Assembly: GCF_000820505.1 (NCBI RefSeq)
Contig: NZ_JWJD01000001.1
Coordinates: 131,094 to 195,093, forward strand
Direction of reading: 5' to 3'
DNA from: Geoalkalibacter ferrihydriticus DSM 17813
Lineage (GTDB): Bacteria; Desulfobacterota; Desulfuromonadia; Desulfuromonadales; Geoalkalibacteraceae
Length of the DNA: 64,000 nt
Below are positions 25,495 through 34,547 of the stretch, piece after piece. The first letter of the stretch is position 1. Every line of letters starts with the position of its first letter. The notes under the pieces are model-generated. The model did no database searches and was not told the origin of the DNA. It worked only from the letters and a program-made list of their open reading frames with translations. A program made the translations under genes and the position numbers.

Positions 25495-26834
25495 GGTGCC
25501 TCCTTTGCGACGATGGTGAAGACCGGATTCTCCAGGGCGTTTTTGACATCCTCTGCGAGGTTGAGCAGACCTTTGTAGCCGCCGTAGCTCTTTTTTTTCT
25601 CCTGGTTGACGTCGATAAAGGCGATGCGTTTCTTGATCGCCGTGTAGAGGCTGCGGCCTCCAGCCAAGAGCAGATGGGCGCCGGTCCGGTCGATGATCTG
25701 TGCCTGTTCGGTGCCTGGGTTGGTCATCAATACCCCATTTTCTCCCAGGTACTGCCGAGCTTTTTCCTTGTCGTCTTCCGTCGCCTTGCGCACCGAGGTG
25801 GCCACGACCTCGACGCCCAGATCCTGCAATGCCGAAGCAATGGACCAGGATTTGTTGCCGCCGGTGTTTAAAATCGCCTTCTTGCCTTGAAAGAGGCGGC
25901 GGTAGGGGGCAAGCTTCTCATCCAGCCAGGCCTCCTCGCGGGTCACCAGGATGCGGGTTCGCTCGCACAGGTCTTTATCGCCCAGGGCCTCGGCAAGGGC
26001 GAGCAATCCGTTGCTGGTGTCGCGCTTTCCGTAGAAGGAGAGGGAAATGAAGGGAATGCCGTATTGCTCCTGCATCTTGCGAGTCAGGGATATCAGCGAC
26101 TTGGCGCAGACGATGACGTTGAGTCGGGCGCGGTGGGCGGTGCGGATATCGGCGATGCGGCCATCGCCGCTCAGGGTGGCGAGCACACGAATGCCGAGTT
26201 CTTCGAGCAGGGGCGTATATTGCCACATATCACCGGTGACGTTGTATTCACCAATCAGGTTGATGTCGAAAGGGGTGGTTTTTTCAGGTTCACGGGTTCC
26301 CACCAGGCTGGCCAGAACGGCTTCGCCGCCAAGGCGGCTGCCGAGATTCTTGCTGCCGACAAAGCCCGGTGCATGCACCGGAACCATGGGAATCCCATAG
26401 GTGTTTTGCGCCTGGCGACACACGGCATCGATGTCATCACCGATCAGGGCGGTCACGCAGGTGGCATAGACGAGGATGGCCTCAGGCGCATAATGCTGCA
26501 TGATGTAGGCAATGGCGTCGCGCAGTTTGTCTTCGCCGCCGAACACCACATCGTTGGTCGAGATGTCCGTGGTGAAACCCATCTGCGTAAAGTCTCGACC
26601 GGAATAGCTGGTGGGCGTGGCGCGGGTCTCCCAGGACGCGCCGAGGCAGGTAATGGGACCATGGACCAGATGCACGGCATCGGCGTAGGGGAAAAGAGAT
26701 ATTTGCGCACCTTCAAAAGCACAACCGCCGGTCGTGGCACCGGGAGTCTGCGTGTTGCAGGCGCTTTTTTTAGTGGGGCTGTGCGCACAGGCGCTTTCAA
26801 CGAGAAGCTCCTTGATTTTCGGCTTTTTTCCCAA
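25482..26834 (-). CDS. nifE: Nitrogenase iron-molybdenum cofactor biosynthesis protein NifE
   Basis: The 450-residue protein carries NifE marks: GGCAFEGAQISLFPYADAV, HGPITCLGASWETR and ILVYATCVTALIGDD, giving the cluster-binding cysteines. The start codon is TTG at 26832-26834 behind an AAGGA site; it is the only start that keeps the full N-terminus, so weak initiation is likely real. It heads the nifE-nifN-nifU/Q operon, with a sigma-54 type promoter about 77 bp upstream. nifH, nifD, nifK and nifB are not in the window. Confidence 0.95.
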   Translation of the reverse strand: MGKKPKIKELLVESACAHSPTKKSACNTQTPGATTGGCAFEGAQISLFPYADAVHLVHGPITCLGASWETRATPTSYSGRDFTQMGFTTDISTNDVVFGGEDKLRDAIAYIMQHYAPEAILVYATCVTALIGDDIDAVCRQAQNTYGIPMVPVHAPGFVGSKNLGSRLGGEAVLASLVGTREPEKTTPFDINLIGEYNVTGDMWQYTPLLEELGIRVLATLSGDGRIADIRTAHRARLNVIVCAKSLISLTRKMQEQYGIPFISLSFYGKRDTSNGLLALAEALGDKDLCERTRILVTREEAWLDEKLAPYRRLFQGKKAILNTGGNKSWSIASALQDLGVEVVATSVRKATEDDKEKARQYLGENGVLMTNPGTEQAQIIDRTGAHLLLAGGRSLYTAIKKRIAFIDVNQEKKKSYGGYKGLLNLAEDVKNALENPVFTIVAKEAPWEK

Positions 26835-26910
26835 AACCTAATCCTTTCTATTGAAGGCTGCCGGACAGCATGGGCTCGAATCCCTGTTGTGACTGCTGAA
26901 TCAGTGTATC

Positions 26911-26926
26911 TGCAAGAGGTTCGCCA
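26911..26926 (-). promoter_or_regulatory. Sigma-54 (RpoN) promoter of the nifE operon
   Basis: The minus strand reads TGGCGAACCTCTTGCA. It has GG and GC exactly 12 bases apart and matches the -24/-12 consensus TGGCAC-N5-TTGCA at all key bases except AC after TGGC. It lies about 77 bp before the nifE start. I saw no NifA-type TGT-N10-ACA site upstream, which is consistent with Geobacter-type control without NifA. Confidence 0.75.
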
Positions 26927-27026
26927 GAACGGATCAAAGGCTTTTTTGAGGAATTTCGAGGGGGGTGGGGTGTAAAGCTGGAGAAAATTCAGGCAGAGAG
27001 CCCATTAATTGGGCATTTGGATGCAG

Positions 27027-27060
27027 CAGGCCCCTGACCGCATAACCGGTCAGGGGCCTG
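27027..27060 (-). terminator. Hairpin terminator after the 27089-27721 gene
   Basis: A perfect 13-bp inverted repeat (CAGGCCCCTGACC / GGTCAGGGGCCTG) with an 8-nt loop begins 28 bp past the stop of the exported protein gene. It isolates that gene from the nif promoter region. There is no strong T run on the minus strand. Confidence 0.6.
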
Positions 27061-27088
27061 AGATTTTATGCAGGATTTGCAGAAAACG

Positions 27089-27721
27089 TCAGCGACTGAC
27101 GCGGATTTCAATGGTGCTCAAAATATTATCGAGAGTCGGGCGGTCAAGAGGATCTTTCAGGTGGTCGTTGGCATAGACCCAGAACCAGTAAGGCCGAGCG
27201 TATCCAACGATGCCCATGAACAGGTGCTCTTCGCCATCTTCAGTGTAATCGATCTTGAAATACTGAGCCTGTTGCGCGCCTTTGACCTGAGTCGCGCGGT
27301 GCTCCTCGGAAACTTTGGTCCATCCTTCGTCCGAGACGCCTTCGGCGGCATAGCGGGCCGAAAGGGCTACCGAGTCGGCAGAGGGATCGGACTGTCTGCG
27401 GCCGATGGGGGAGAAGCTGATCAGCACGTGGGCTTCGCTTTGCTCATTGAAAATCAGCAGATCGTTACTCGCCAGACGCTGGCGCGCTCCCCTCAGGGCT
27501 TCCTCCTGGGAGAGGCTGCGTCCGGCTCTTTCCGCATCTTCCAGCAGGTGTTCGGCAAGATGCTCCACCAGGGTCGGGCTCGCTTCGGTCGAGACAACCC
27601 AGGGTTCGGGGAGTTCGGGCAGCACTACGGCCAAGTCGCTGCGAATTTCATAGACTTTGGCCGAGACGCCGAGGGGCAGGAATAAAAGAATTGCCAGAAC
27701 AAAAATGATACTTTTTCTCAT
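27089..27721 (-). CDS. Exported hypothetical protein
   Basis: The 210-residue product starts at the ATG at 27721, just after GGAGACTCTT. It has a textbook Sec signal peptide (FVLAILLFLPLGVSA-K), so the mature protein is periplasmic or outer-membrane facing. The mature part is a mixed alpha/beta domain with a Trp/Tyr-rich stretch (YARPYWFWVYAND) near the C-terminus. I do not recognise the family; the layout resembles small periplasmic proteins with a conserved strand core. It stands alone upstream of nifE and has its own terminator. Confidence 0.7.
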   Translation of the reverse strand: MRKSIIFVLAILLFLPLGVSAKVYEIRSDLAVVLPELPEPWVVSTEASPTLVEHLAEHLLEDAERAGRSLSQEEALRGARQRLASNDLLIFNEQSEAHVLISFSPIGRRQSDPSADSVALSARYAAEGVSDEGWTKVSEEHRATQVKGAQQAQYFKIDYTEDGEEHLFMGIVGYARPYWFWVYANDHLKDPLDRPTLDNILSTIEIRVSR

Positions 27722-28005
27722 AAGAGTCTCCTCAGGTTGAAGTTTCATGCAAAACAATACCATAAATTTATTTGTCCGCAGGGATAATAGGCTGGAATTA
27801 TGCCCTTAGTTAAAAAAAATCAGAAAAGGGAGATTTTCCCTGGAATCAAAGGGAGTTATCATTAACGTTGGAATCTTGAAATAAACTTTCCTTTAGGTCG
27901 TTTGAATGATTGACCTATAGGACTTCATTGTGAGACATTAAGAAAAATTTTGAATTTTTCAAAATCTGCCCTATCTGACCTGGGTTCCGAACCCCGAGTG
28001 GATTG

Positions 28006-28932
28006 ATGTTTCGACGCCGGCTTTCTTCACTGTTTTTGCTCATTTTCTTATGGGTTTTTCTGTTTTTTCCGGTGACCGGCACCTGCTGGGCGCAAGCCAG
28101 GGTTGCCGTGCTCTATCCTCAGGTTCAAGAACCCTTTCTTTCTGTATTCCAAAGCATTCTCAGAGGTGTTGAGTCTGATCCAGGTCTCAGCGTCCGATCC
28201 TTTTCCCTGCCTGAAAATTTGGATACCAAGGCCCTTGATGCCTGGCTTGAGGCTGAACAGGTTGATTCGGTTATTGTTCTGGGTCGTCAAGGCGCGCGGG
28301 CCGCGCAAGTCCTGAAGGGACCCTCAAAAATTATCGTCGGCGCATTGCCTGCCGCGGTACAAGGCCTTTCCGGCATCAGCCTGTCCCCCGCTCCAGAAGT
28401 CTTGTTCCGGCATCTCAGAGAACTGGCGCCCAAGGTCAGAGATATTCATGTCGTCTATTCCGAGGTCAATGCCTGGTTGATCCCCTGGGCTGAGTCCGCT
28501 GCTGCCGCTCAGGGGCTGGATTTTACCGCTTACCGGGTTCAGGATCTGCGCGAGGCGGTGCATGAATATCGCAACTTGCTGCAAACGTTGCGCGGTCCGT
28601 CACAAGCAATCTGGCTACCTCTGGATAACATCACAGCCGATGATGAGCTGGTACTGCCACTGGTTCTGCAGGGATCGCTCGAAAGAGGACTTGTGGTTTT
28701 TTCAAGCAAGCCCGCACATGCTCAACGTGGGGTTCTTTTTACCGTTTTTCCCGAGCATTTCGCCATGGGACAAAGTCTGGCGCGGATGGCCACTTCAGGT
28801 CAGCAATCCACCGGAATTGTTCCGCTGGCCGATGTGCAGTTGGCCGTTAACCTGCGTACGGCATTTCATCTTGGGTTGCGTTTCACCCCGCGCCAGCAAG
28901 AGAGATTTGATCTGGTTTTCCCAACCCGTTGA
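28006..28932 (+). CDS. Periplasmic substrate-binding protein of the ABC_sub_bind type
   Basis: This 308-residue protein has a signal peptide (LLIFLWVFLFFPVTGTCWA-Q) and then a two-lobed binding fold. RVAVLYPQVQEPFLSVFQSI, SVIVLGRQGARAAQ and IHVVYSEVNAWLI correspond to the uncharacterised ABC substrate-binding family (PF04392). No ABC permease or ATPase is adjacent. Instead, a histidine kinase gene follows 10 bp later and a TonB-dependent receptor after that. The protein therefore may act as a ligand sensor for the kinase rather than in transport; that is inference. The start is the ATG at 28006. Confidence 0.8.
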   Translation: MFRRRLSSLFLLIFLWVFLFFPVTGTCWAQARVAVLYPQVQEPFLSVFQSILRGVESDPGLSVRSFSLPENLDTKALDAWLEAEQVDSVIVLGRQGARAAQVLKGPSKIIVGALPAAVQGLSGISLSPAPEVLFRHLRELAPKVRDIHVVYSEVNAWLIPWAESAAAAQGLDFTAYRVQDLREAVHEYRNLLQTLRGPSQAIWLPLDNITADDELVLPLVLQGSLERGLVVFSSKPAHAQRGVLFTVFPEHFAMGQSLARMATSGQQSTGIVPLADVQLAVNLRTAFHLGLRFTPRQQERFDLVFPTR

Positions 28933-28942
28933 AGATTTGGTA

Positions 28943-30589
28943 ATGATGCGCGCTTTCGCCGAGAAACGAAAATTATTTTCCAGTTTCCGCACACGCCTTC
29001 TGGGGATCGTGACATTGGGAATTCTCTGCCTGGCTTTGACTGCCGCCCTGATGACGGCCTGGGTGAGTGGTAATCGAACCCGTGCGCAGATGGTGGCCCA
29101 GGGGCTTCAGGTGACGGATACTCTTGCCGGACAAAGCGCGCTGGCTCTTCTGTTCGGTAGTCGCGAGAACGCTGAAAAACCTCTGCTGGCCATCATGGGA
29201 TTTCCCCATGTCGATTATGCCGGAATCTTTGATCCGGACGGCCGGGCTCTGCTTATCGTCGGTGCCGATCACGCGTCCCTGCCACCCGTGCGACGCATCG
29301 CAGCGGGCGGGGTCCCCGCCCTGGCCCGCGAAACGCCTTTTTCCTGGCATTTTGTATCGCCGGTTTACGCAGGTTCTTCCAGCGAAATGTTAAATCCCAC
29401 AGAATCTCCCTTCGATTTGGAGGCGCCGCCTAAAGAACTTCTCGGGTTTGCCTACGTGACCATGAACAAGCGAGCCCTGCATACCCTCAATATGGATATT
29501 TTCATCAACAACCTGATTATCGGCTTGTCTTTTGCCGCAGTCATTGTGTTCGGCCTGAATATCGGCATCAAACGCTTATTGCGACCGCTGGATGAATTAT
29601 CGGCGCTCATGCGCGAAGCCGAAGAAAAAAACGGTTATGTGTTTGCCGATCTCAAAGGACCTGAAGAAATCACCCACATGGCCGGCGTGTTCAACCGCAT
29701 GATGACCAGTTTGCAGGAGCGCGACCGGGGACTGCGCCAGCACAAGGCGGTTCTCCAGACCGAGGTGGCGCTGCGCACTCGCGAACTTGTGCAGGCCCGT
29801 GATGCCGCCTTGAGCGCCAATCGCTACAAATCCGAGTTTCTCTCCAGCATCAGTCACGAACTGCGTACCCCTTTGCAGGCGATCATCGGCTACGCCGACG
29901 TGGTCCGTGAAGATCTGGAAATGGAAGGCATGGATGCAAGTGCTCAGGAACTTGAGCGGGTGATTCACAACGCCAACCGCCTGTTGTCGCTGATCAATGA
30001 TATTTTACTGTTGGCCAAGGCCGAAGCGGGTCGCATGGAGGTGCGGTTACAGAGCGTGGATTTGCATGTTTTGGTCAAGGATGCCGTTGAAACGATGCAA
30101 CCCCTGCTGGCAACAAACGATAATCGTCTCTCGCTGGATATCCATGCCGAAGCGGATGTTGAAATCGACCGTGAAAAGCTTCTCCAGTCCCTGCTCAATC
30201 TGCTCAGTAACGCCGCCAAGTTTACCACTTCCGGCACAATAGCGCTTAAGGTGGCGCAGACGCCGCGGTTGTTGAAAATCCTGGTGGCCGATACCGGCAT
30301 CGGTCTGACGTTGGAGCAGCAACGCATGATTTTTGAAGAATTCCGACAAGTCGATGGCAGCTACACCCGCAAGTTTGAGGGCACGGGGCTTGGTCTTACC
30401 ATCACCAAGCGGTTCTGTGAAATGATGGGGGGAACCATCGATGTGCAGAGTGAACCAGGCCGCGGCTCGACCTTTACCATTTATATTCCCCTGCCTGTTT
30501 CTGTCGCCGGGGATGCGCCGGCTCAGGCAGGTGAGGAACAGTTAAGTTTTGATACGACTCTGTTCGAATCGGGAGATGGTTTGCAGTGA
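28943..30589 (+). CDS. Membrane-bound sensor histidine kinase
   Basis: I start at the ATG pair at 28943; the open frame upstream is an out-of-frame shadow of the previous gene. The 548-residue protein has TM1 (about 14-36), a periplasmic domain of about 150 residues, TM2 (about 190-213), HAMP, HisKA (FLSSISHELRTPLQAIIGYADVV) and HATPase (LSNAAKF, GTGLGLTITKRF). There is no receiver domain and no response regulator next to it. It is tightly linked to the upstream binding protein, so a periplasmic ligand passed through that protein is a reasonable signal. Confidence 0.88.
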   Translation: MMRAFAEKRKLFSSFRTRLLGIVTLGILCLALTAALMTAWVSGNRTRAQMVAQGLQVTDTLAGQSALALLFGSRENAEKPLLAIMGFPHVDYAGIFDPDGRALLIVGADHASLPPVRRIAAGGVPALARETPFSWHFVSPVYAGSSSEMLNPTESPFDLEAPPKELLGFAYVTMNKRALHTLNMDIFINNLIIGLSFAAVIVFGLNIGIKRLLRPLDELSALMREAEEKNGYVFADLKGPEEITHMAGVFNRMMTSLQERDRGLRQHKAVLQTEVALRTRELVQARDAALSANRYKSEFLSSISHELRTPLQAIIGYADVVREDLEMEGMDASAQELERVIHNANRLLSLINDILLLAKAEAGRMEVRLQSVDLHVLVKDAVETMQPLLATNDNRLSLDIHAEADVEIDREKLLQSLLNLLSNAAKFTTSGTIALKVAQTPRLLKILVADTGIGLTLEQQRMIFEEFRQVDGSYTRKFEGTGLGLTITKRFCEMMGGTIDVQSEPGRGSTFTIYIPLPVSVAGDAPAQAGEEQLSFDTTLFESGDGLQ

Positions 30590-30683
30590 AGATGGATGCA
30601 GTGACTGGACCTCTGAAAGAGTTAATCCGTCATTTGCAGCAATGAAGGGGAGTGGCGCAGCCAGTGCAAAAGGAGGTAAATTC

Positions 30684-32837
30684 ATGCGTAATGGGTTGAT
30701 GTGCCTGGGGCTGACGGTCCTCCTATCCCTGCCTTGGAGCGGTTCGGCGCAAGCACTGGAGGGGTTGGACCCCGAATCCCCCATGCTTCAGGAGATGCGT
30801 GATTTTTACGGCGACGAAGCCTTTATCACCATTGCCACCGGCAGCCGCAAACCGATCTACAAGGCACCGGCCGTGGCCACGGTGATTACCTCCGCGGAAA
30901 TCAAGGCCATGGGCGCGCGTAATCTCGACGAGGTGCTGGAAACCGTGGCCGGGCTGCATGTGGTGCCGTCCACTCAAGGACGTCTTGACTCGATCTACTC
31001 CATCCGCGGGATTCACACCAGCTTCAATCCTCAAGTGCTGGTGTTGATGAATGGTATTCCTTTCCCTCATTTCTCCGGGGGACGGCCCTTTCATTTCCGT
31101 CTGCCAGTGAACGCCATTGCTCGGGTGGAGGTTATTCGCGGCCCCGGCTCGGCGGTCTATGGCGCCGATGCTTTTGGCGGGGTGATCAATATCATTACCA
31201 AGGATGCCTCCGACATTCAGGGCACTGAGATCGGAGGTCGGGCAGGATCGTTTGATACCCAAGATCTATGGCTTCAACATGGCAGACCGTACGGTGAATG
31301 GGACCTTGCTTTCTCTCTGGAATGGCAAAAAAGCGCCGGCGACCGGGACCGTCGGATTGCAGCGGATCAACAGACCATTATCGATAACCGTTTTAACACG
31401 AACGCTTCACTTGCCCCTGGGGCCCTGAGTACCCGTTATGATGTGCTCGATACGCATTTGAATCTGAGTCGTGATAACTGGCAGTTGCGCTATTGGCTTT
31501 GGCGGCAACAGGATGCCGGGCTGGGGGCGGGCAGTGCCCTGGCGTTAGATCCCGTGGGCGAGGAAAGTCTGACTCAGCATCTCGTGGATTTAACCTATTC
31601 CACAGCTGATCTCGTTGCGGATTGGGACTTCCGTCTTAATGCACATTATCTGCATCGTGACAGCGAAAGCCGGTTTGTGGCGTTTCCGCCGGGCGCTATT
31701 CTCCCCATAGGAAGCGATGGCAATCTGAGTTTTTCCGAAACCGCCAATTCCGTGTTGTTTACCGAGGGAATGATCGGTAAACCCGTGGGTGAGGAAGACG
31801 GCGGCGGCATCGATTTCGCCGCGGTTTACACCGGCATGGCCGATCATCGCTGGCGAATTGGTGCTGGTGTCAAAAGCTTTAGATTCAAGCTTGAAAAAGA
31901 AGAAAAAAATTTTGGTCCTGGCGTTATCGATGGAACCAGACCGGTCGTTGATGGTACGTTAACGAACATAACAAACACCGAATTTGTCTTTTTGCGTGAT
32001 GCTTCACGCACCGTCTGGTATCTGTCGCTGCAGGACGAATGGCAATTTGTGCCCAATTGGGAACTGACCGCTGGTGTTCGTTATGATCATTATTCGGACT
32101 TTGGCGACACGGTAAATCCGCGACTCGCTTTGGTTTGGGCCACTCGCCACGATCTGACCGCGAAAATTCTATATGGCCGAGCGTTTCGCGCTCCTTCATT
32201 CAGTGAACAGTTCTCCATTAACAATCCTGTGGGCTTGGGTAATCCCGATTTGGATCCTGAAACAATCGATACCCTCGAACTTTCCTTTGACTACAGGCCC
32301 ACGTTTGATTTACAGACAAATCTTTCCGTGTTTGCTTATCGCGCCAGGGATTTAATTGAGTTTGCTGCCGATCCCGGAGGAACTACCCGGACGGCGCAGA
32401 ATGCCCGGGATCAAGACGGGTATGGGTTTGAACTGGAAATGGATTGGCGGGCTCTCGATACACTGCGATTGCAGGGGTATTATGCCTGGCAGCGTTCCAA
32501 AGACGTGGAAACGAAGCAAAGGATTGCGGATGCACCTGGGCAAATGGTTTATTTAGCGGCGAAATGGGAATTTCTTCCAGAGTGGGAGATTTGCCCTCAA
32601 TATCGATGGATCGGAAGCCGTAAACGTGCCATAAGCGACCCTCGAGGGGTTATAGACAACTATTCTCTGGTTGATGTGATTATTAGAAAAAATCGTATTT
32701 TTGGACTATTCGACACGGCCTTCGCGGTGCGCAATATTTTTGACGAGGATGCTCGCGAGCCGAGCAGCTCAGTCATTGCCGGTGACTACCCCCTTGAGGG
32801 CCGCCAAGCGTGGGCCGAAATCAGTTACAGGTTCTGA
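30684..32837 (+). CDS. TonB-dependent outer-membrane receptor
   Basis: The 717-residue protein begins at the ATG at 30684 behind AGGAGG, with a signal peptide (LGLTVLLSLPWSGSAQA). The plug domain follows (VATVITSAEIKAMGARNLDEVLE, SIRGIHTSF, VIRGPGSAVYGADAFGGVIN). The rest is a beta barrel ending in the outer-membrane signature ...WAEISYRF with a C-terminal Phe. It imports a scarce ligand with TonB energy. Loops lack clear siderophore or cobalamin marks. It ends 2 bp before the first citrate-synthase-like gene, so the receptor and that pair seem to be one transcription unit. Confidence 0.92.
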   Translation: MRNGLMCLGLTVLLSLPWSGSAQALEGLDPESPMLQEMRDFYGDEAFITIATGSRKPIYKAPAVATVITSAEIKAMGARNLDEVLETVAGLHVVPSTQGRLDSIYSIRGIHTSFNPQVLVLMNGIPFPHFSGGRPFHFRLPVNAIARVEVIRGPGSAVYGADAFGGVINIITKDASDIQGTEIGGRAGSFDTQDLWLQHGRPYGEWDLAFSLEWQKSAGDRDRRIAADQQTIIDNRFNTNASLAPGALSTRYDVLDTHLNLSRDNWQLRYWLWRQQDAGLGAGSALALDPVGEESLTQHLVDLTYSTADLVADWDFRLNAHYLHRDSESRFVAFPPGAILPIGSDGNLSFSETANSVLFTEGMIGKPVGEEDGGGIDFAAVYTGMADHRWRIGAGVKSFRFKLEKEEKNFGPGVIDGTRPVVDGTLTNITNTEFVFLRDASRTVWYLSLQDEWQFVPNWELTAGVRYDHYSDFGDTVNPRLALVWATRHDLTAKILYGRAFRAPSFSEQFSINNPVGLGNPDLDPETIDTLELSFDYRPTFDLQTNLSVFAYRARDLIEFAADPGGTTRTAQNARDQDGYGFELEMDWRALDTLRLQGYYAWQRSKDVETKQRIADAPGQMVYLAAKWEFLPEWEICPQYRWIGSRKRAISDPRGVIDNYSLVDVIIRKNRIFGLFDTAFAVRNIFDEDAREPSSSVIAGDYPLEGRQAWAEISYRF

Positions 32838-32839
32838 AC

Positions 32840-33670
32840 ATGAAATCAAAACATGAGAACATTACCAGTCGTGAGCAAATCTTTGCCCAGCGCCCAGCAA
32901 CAAGGGTTTGGGAGGAACAATCCAGCGAAGAGAATCCTTACCTTGCATCGGCTCTTCGCTGTCATGGTTACGATCTTCATGAGCTAATGGAAAAGCGCAG
33001 CTTCATTGATGTCCTGTTTTTGCTATTTCGCGGGGAACTGCCAACCGGCGATCAATCTCAAATCTTGGAAAAGTTGATGATCGGTCTCATCAATCCCGGT
33101 CCTCGTCATCCGGCAACTCGCGCCGCCATGCATGCCGGGGTCGGAAAAACAAATCCCGCTCACATTCTGCCCATATCTTTGAGCATTATGGGAGGCGCCC
33201 ACCAAGGCGCCGGCTGTATTGAACCAGCCATGCGTTTTTTTCGCCAGGCCGCAAAGCGTGATCCGAAAATCGTTTGTTGCGAATTGCTTCAAAGGGAAAA
33301 ACGGCCAACTGAGGGTGATTGGCATCCCGTCCCGGGTTTTGGTAGCCGGTTTGGCGGTATAGATGAGATGCCAAGGAAACTAGCTGATCAATTGAGCCGA
33401 CTTCCCGGCGCAGGCAAAGCGCTTTTGTGGGGATGTTCCTTCTCGGAAATCCTTCGCCCCTATGAAATAGGCTGGCAGTTTCCAGGTGTGGCAGCAGCGG
33501 TGTTGGCGGATATAGGTTTCCACCCCAGGGCAGGAGCCGGGCTTTTCCAATACTTTCAAGCTCCAGGTTTGCTCGCCCATGGCCTGGAAATGGTCAACAA
33601 ACCCTTGACTGCCCTTCCTTTTCCGTCCGACGAAAACTATTTCATCGAGGTGGATTCCGATGGCCACTGA
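32840..33670 (+). CDS. Citrate synthase-like protein, first of a pair, altered active site
   Basis: The 276-residue protein is about two thirds of citrate synthase length, in the size range of citryl-CoA-lyase-like proteins. It keeps the first active-site His in IMGGAHQGAGC. The second His position (normally GFGHR) reads GFGSRF, and the Asp position (normally NVD) reads WQFPGVAAAVL, so two of three catalytic residues appear changed. It overlaps the next gene, another citrate-synthase homologue, by 11 bp, which suggests a heteromeric enzyme. The start ATG at 32840 lies 2 bp after the TonB receptor stop. The substrate is unknown. Confidence 0.75.
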   Translation: MKSKHENITSREQIFAQRPATRVWEEQSSEENPYLASALRCHGYDLHELMEKRSFIDVLFLLFRGELPTGDQSQILEKLMIGLINPGPRHPATRAAMHAGVGKTNPAHILPISLSIMGGAHQGAGCIEPAMRFFRQAAKRDPKIVCCELLQREKRPTEGDWHPVPGFGSRFGGIDEMPRKLADQLSRLPGAGKALLWGCSFSEILRPYEIGWQFPGVAAAVLADIGFHPRAGAGLFQYFQAPGLLAHGLEMVNKPLTALPFPSDENYFIEVDSDGH

Positions 33671-34487
33671 TACCCGCTATTGGGACGAACGCCGTGGCAA
33701 GATACACTCCCTTAAGGGAGGGTGGGTCATGGGAAAGGGTGTTTTCTCTCATGGCTTTGAGATGAACAAGGACCTCATGGGAAAGGTTTCCTTTTTCCAG
33801 GTTCTGATTCTCAATGCCATCGGGCGACTGGTTGAAAAACCCCTGGCAGATTGGTTCGAAGCCATGCACGTCGGGCTGAGTTGGCCTGATGCACGTATCT
33901 GGTGCAACCAGATTGGCGCTCTAGGAGGCACCATGCGTTCGTCGGTGGTTGCCGCGACGGTTGCAGGAATATTGGCAGCGGATTCTCGTGCCTATGGTCA
34001 AGGAACCATTCTTGAAGGTTTCGCTTTTATCGAACGGGTCTTCAAGGGCGCAAGGAAGGGCAAAAGTGTAAAATACATCGTGGCGGAAGAGTGTGCCCGC
34101 CATGGTGGCAAACCGAAATTTATGGGATATTCCCGACCAATAGCCAAAGGCGATGAACGCTTGGCTGAATTTTTCAATATCCAGAAACGCCTAGGGTTTC
34201 CTGTCGGAGAACATCTTTCCTTGGCTTTGGAGATTGAGAAAGTTTTGCTTGAGGATTTTGATGAGGCCATGAACTTTAACGGCTACATCTGTGCTTTTCT
34301 GGCCGATCAGGGTTTGACGGCGCAGGAGGCCTATCAGGTGTGCGCGGTACTTGTGACCAGTGGCGTTACAGCCTGCTACGTCGATACTTTCGAACGACCT
34401 CCAGAATCTTTTTTGCCGATGCGTTGTGAAGACATTGACTATCAGGGCCCGCCACCGCGGCCGGTGCCATTGCCGGACGAGCGTTAA
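33660..34487 (+). CDS. Citrate synthase-like protein, second of a pair, altered active site
   Basis: The 275-residue protein is homologous in plan to its upstream partner: a segment before AYGQGTILEGF in the first-His region (no His there), GYSRPIAKGDERL in place of GFGHPxYKxGDPR, and NFNGYICAFLADQGL in place of NVD. It therefore lacks the classical His-His-Asp set but keeps the frame of the fold, including the dimer-helix part CYVDTFERPPE near the end. The start overlaps the previous gene by 11 bp. It ends convergent with the ThDP enzyme. Likely acts with its partner; chemistry unknown. Confidence 0.72.
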   Translation: MATDTRYWDERRGKIHSLKGGWVMGKGVFSHGFEMNKDLMGKVSFFQVLILNAIGRLVEKPLADWFEAMHVGLSWPDARIWCNQIGALGGTMRSSVVAATVAGILAADSRAYGQGTILEGFAFIERVFKGARKGKSVKYIVAEECARHGGKPKFMGYSRPIAKGDERLAEFFNIQKRLGFPVGEHLSLALEIEKVLLEDFDEAMNFNGYICAFLADQGLTAQEAYQVCAVLVTSGVTACYVDTFERPPESFLPMRCEDIDYQGPPPRPVPLPDER

Positions 34488-34547
34488 TCCAGTTCAAACG
34501 ACGAACGACTAAGGATTTTTCCCTGGCCGTTTGAGTTTTTGTTTTTT

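Noticed and set aside
26850-26890. T-arm-like GCTCGAATCCC near the nifE promoter
   Set aside because: No acceptor, D-arm or anticodon arm can be formed around it.
28562-28942. N-terminal extension of the sensor kinase frame
   Set aside because: These codons overlap the periplasmic binding-protein gene in another frame and encode a Trp/Cys/Pro-rich sequence unlike any kinase.
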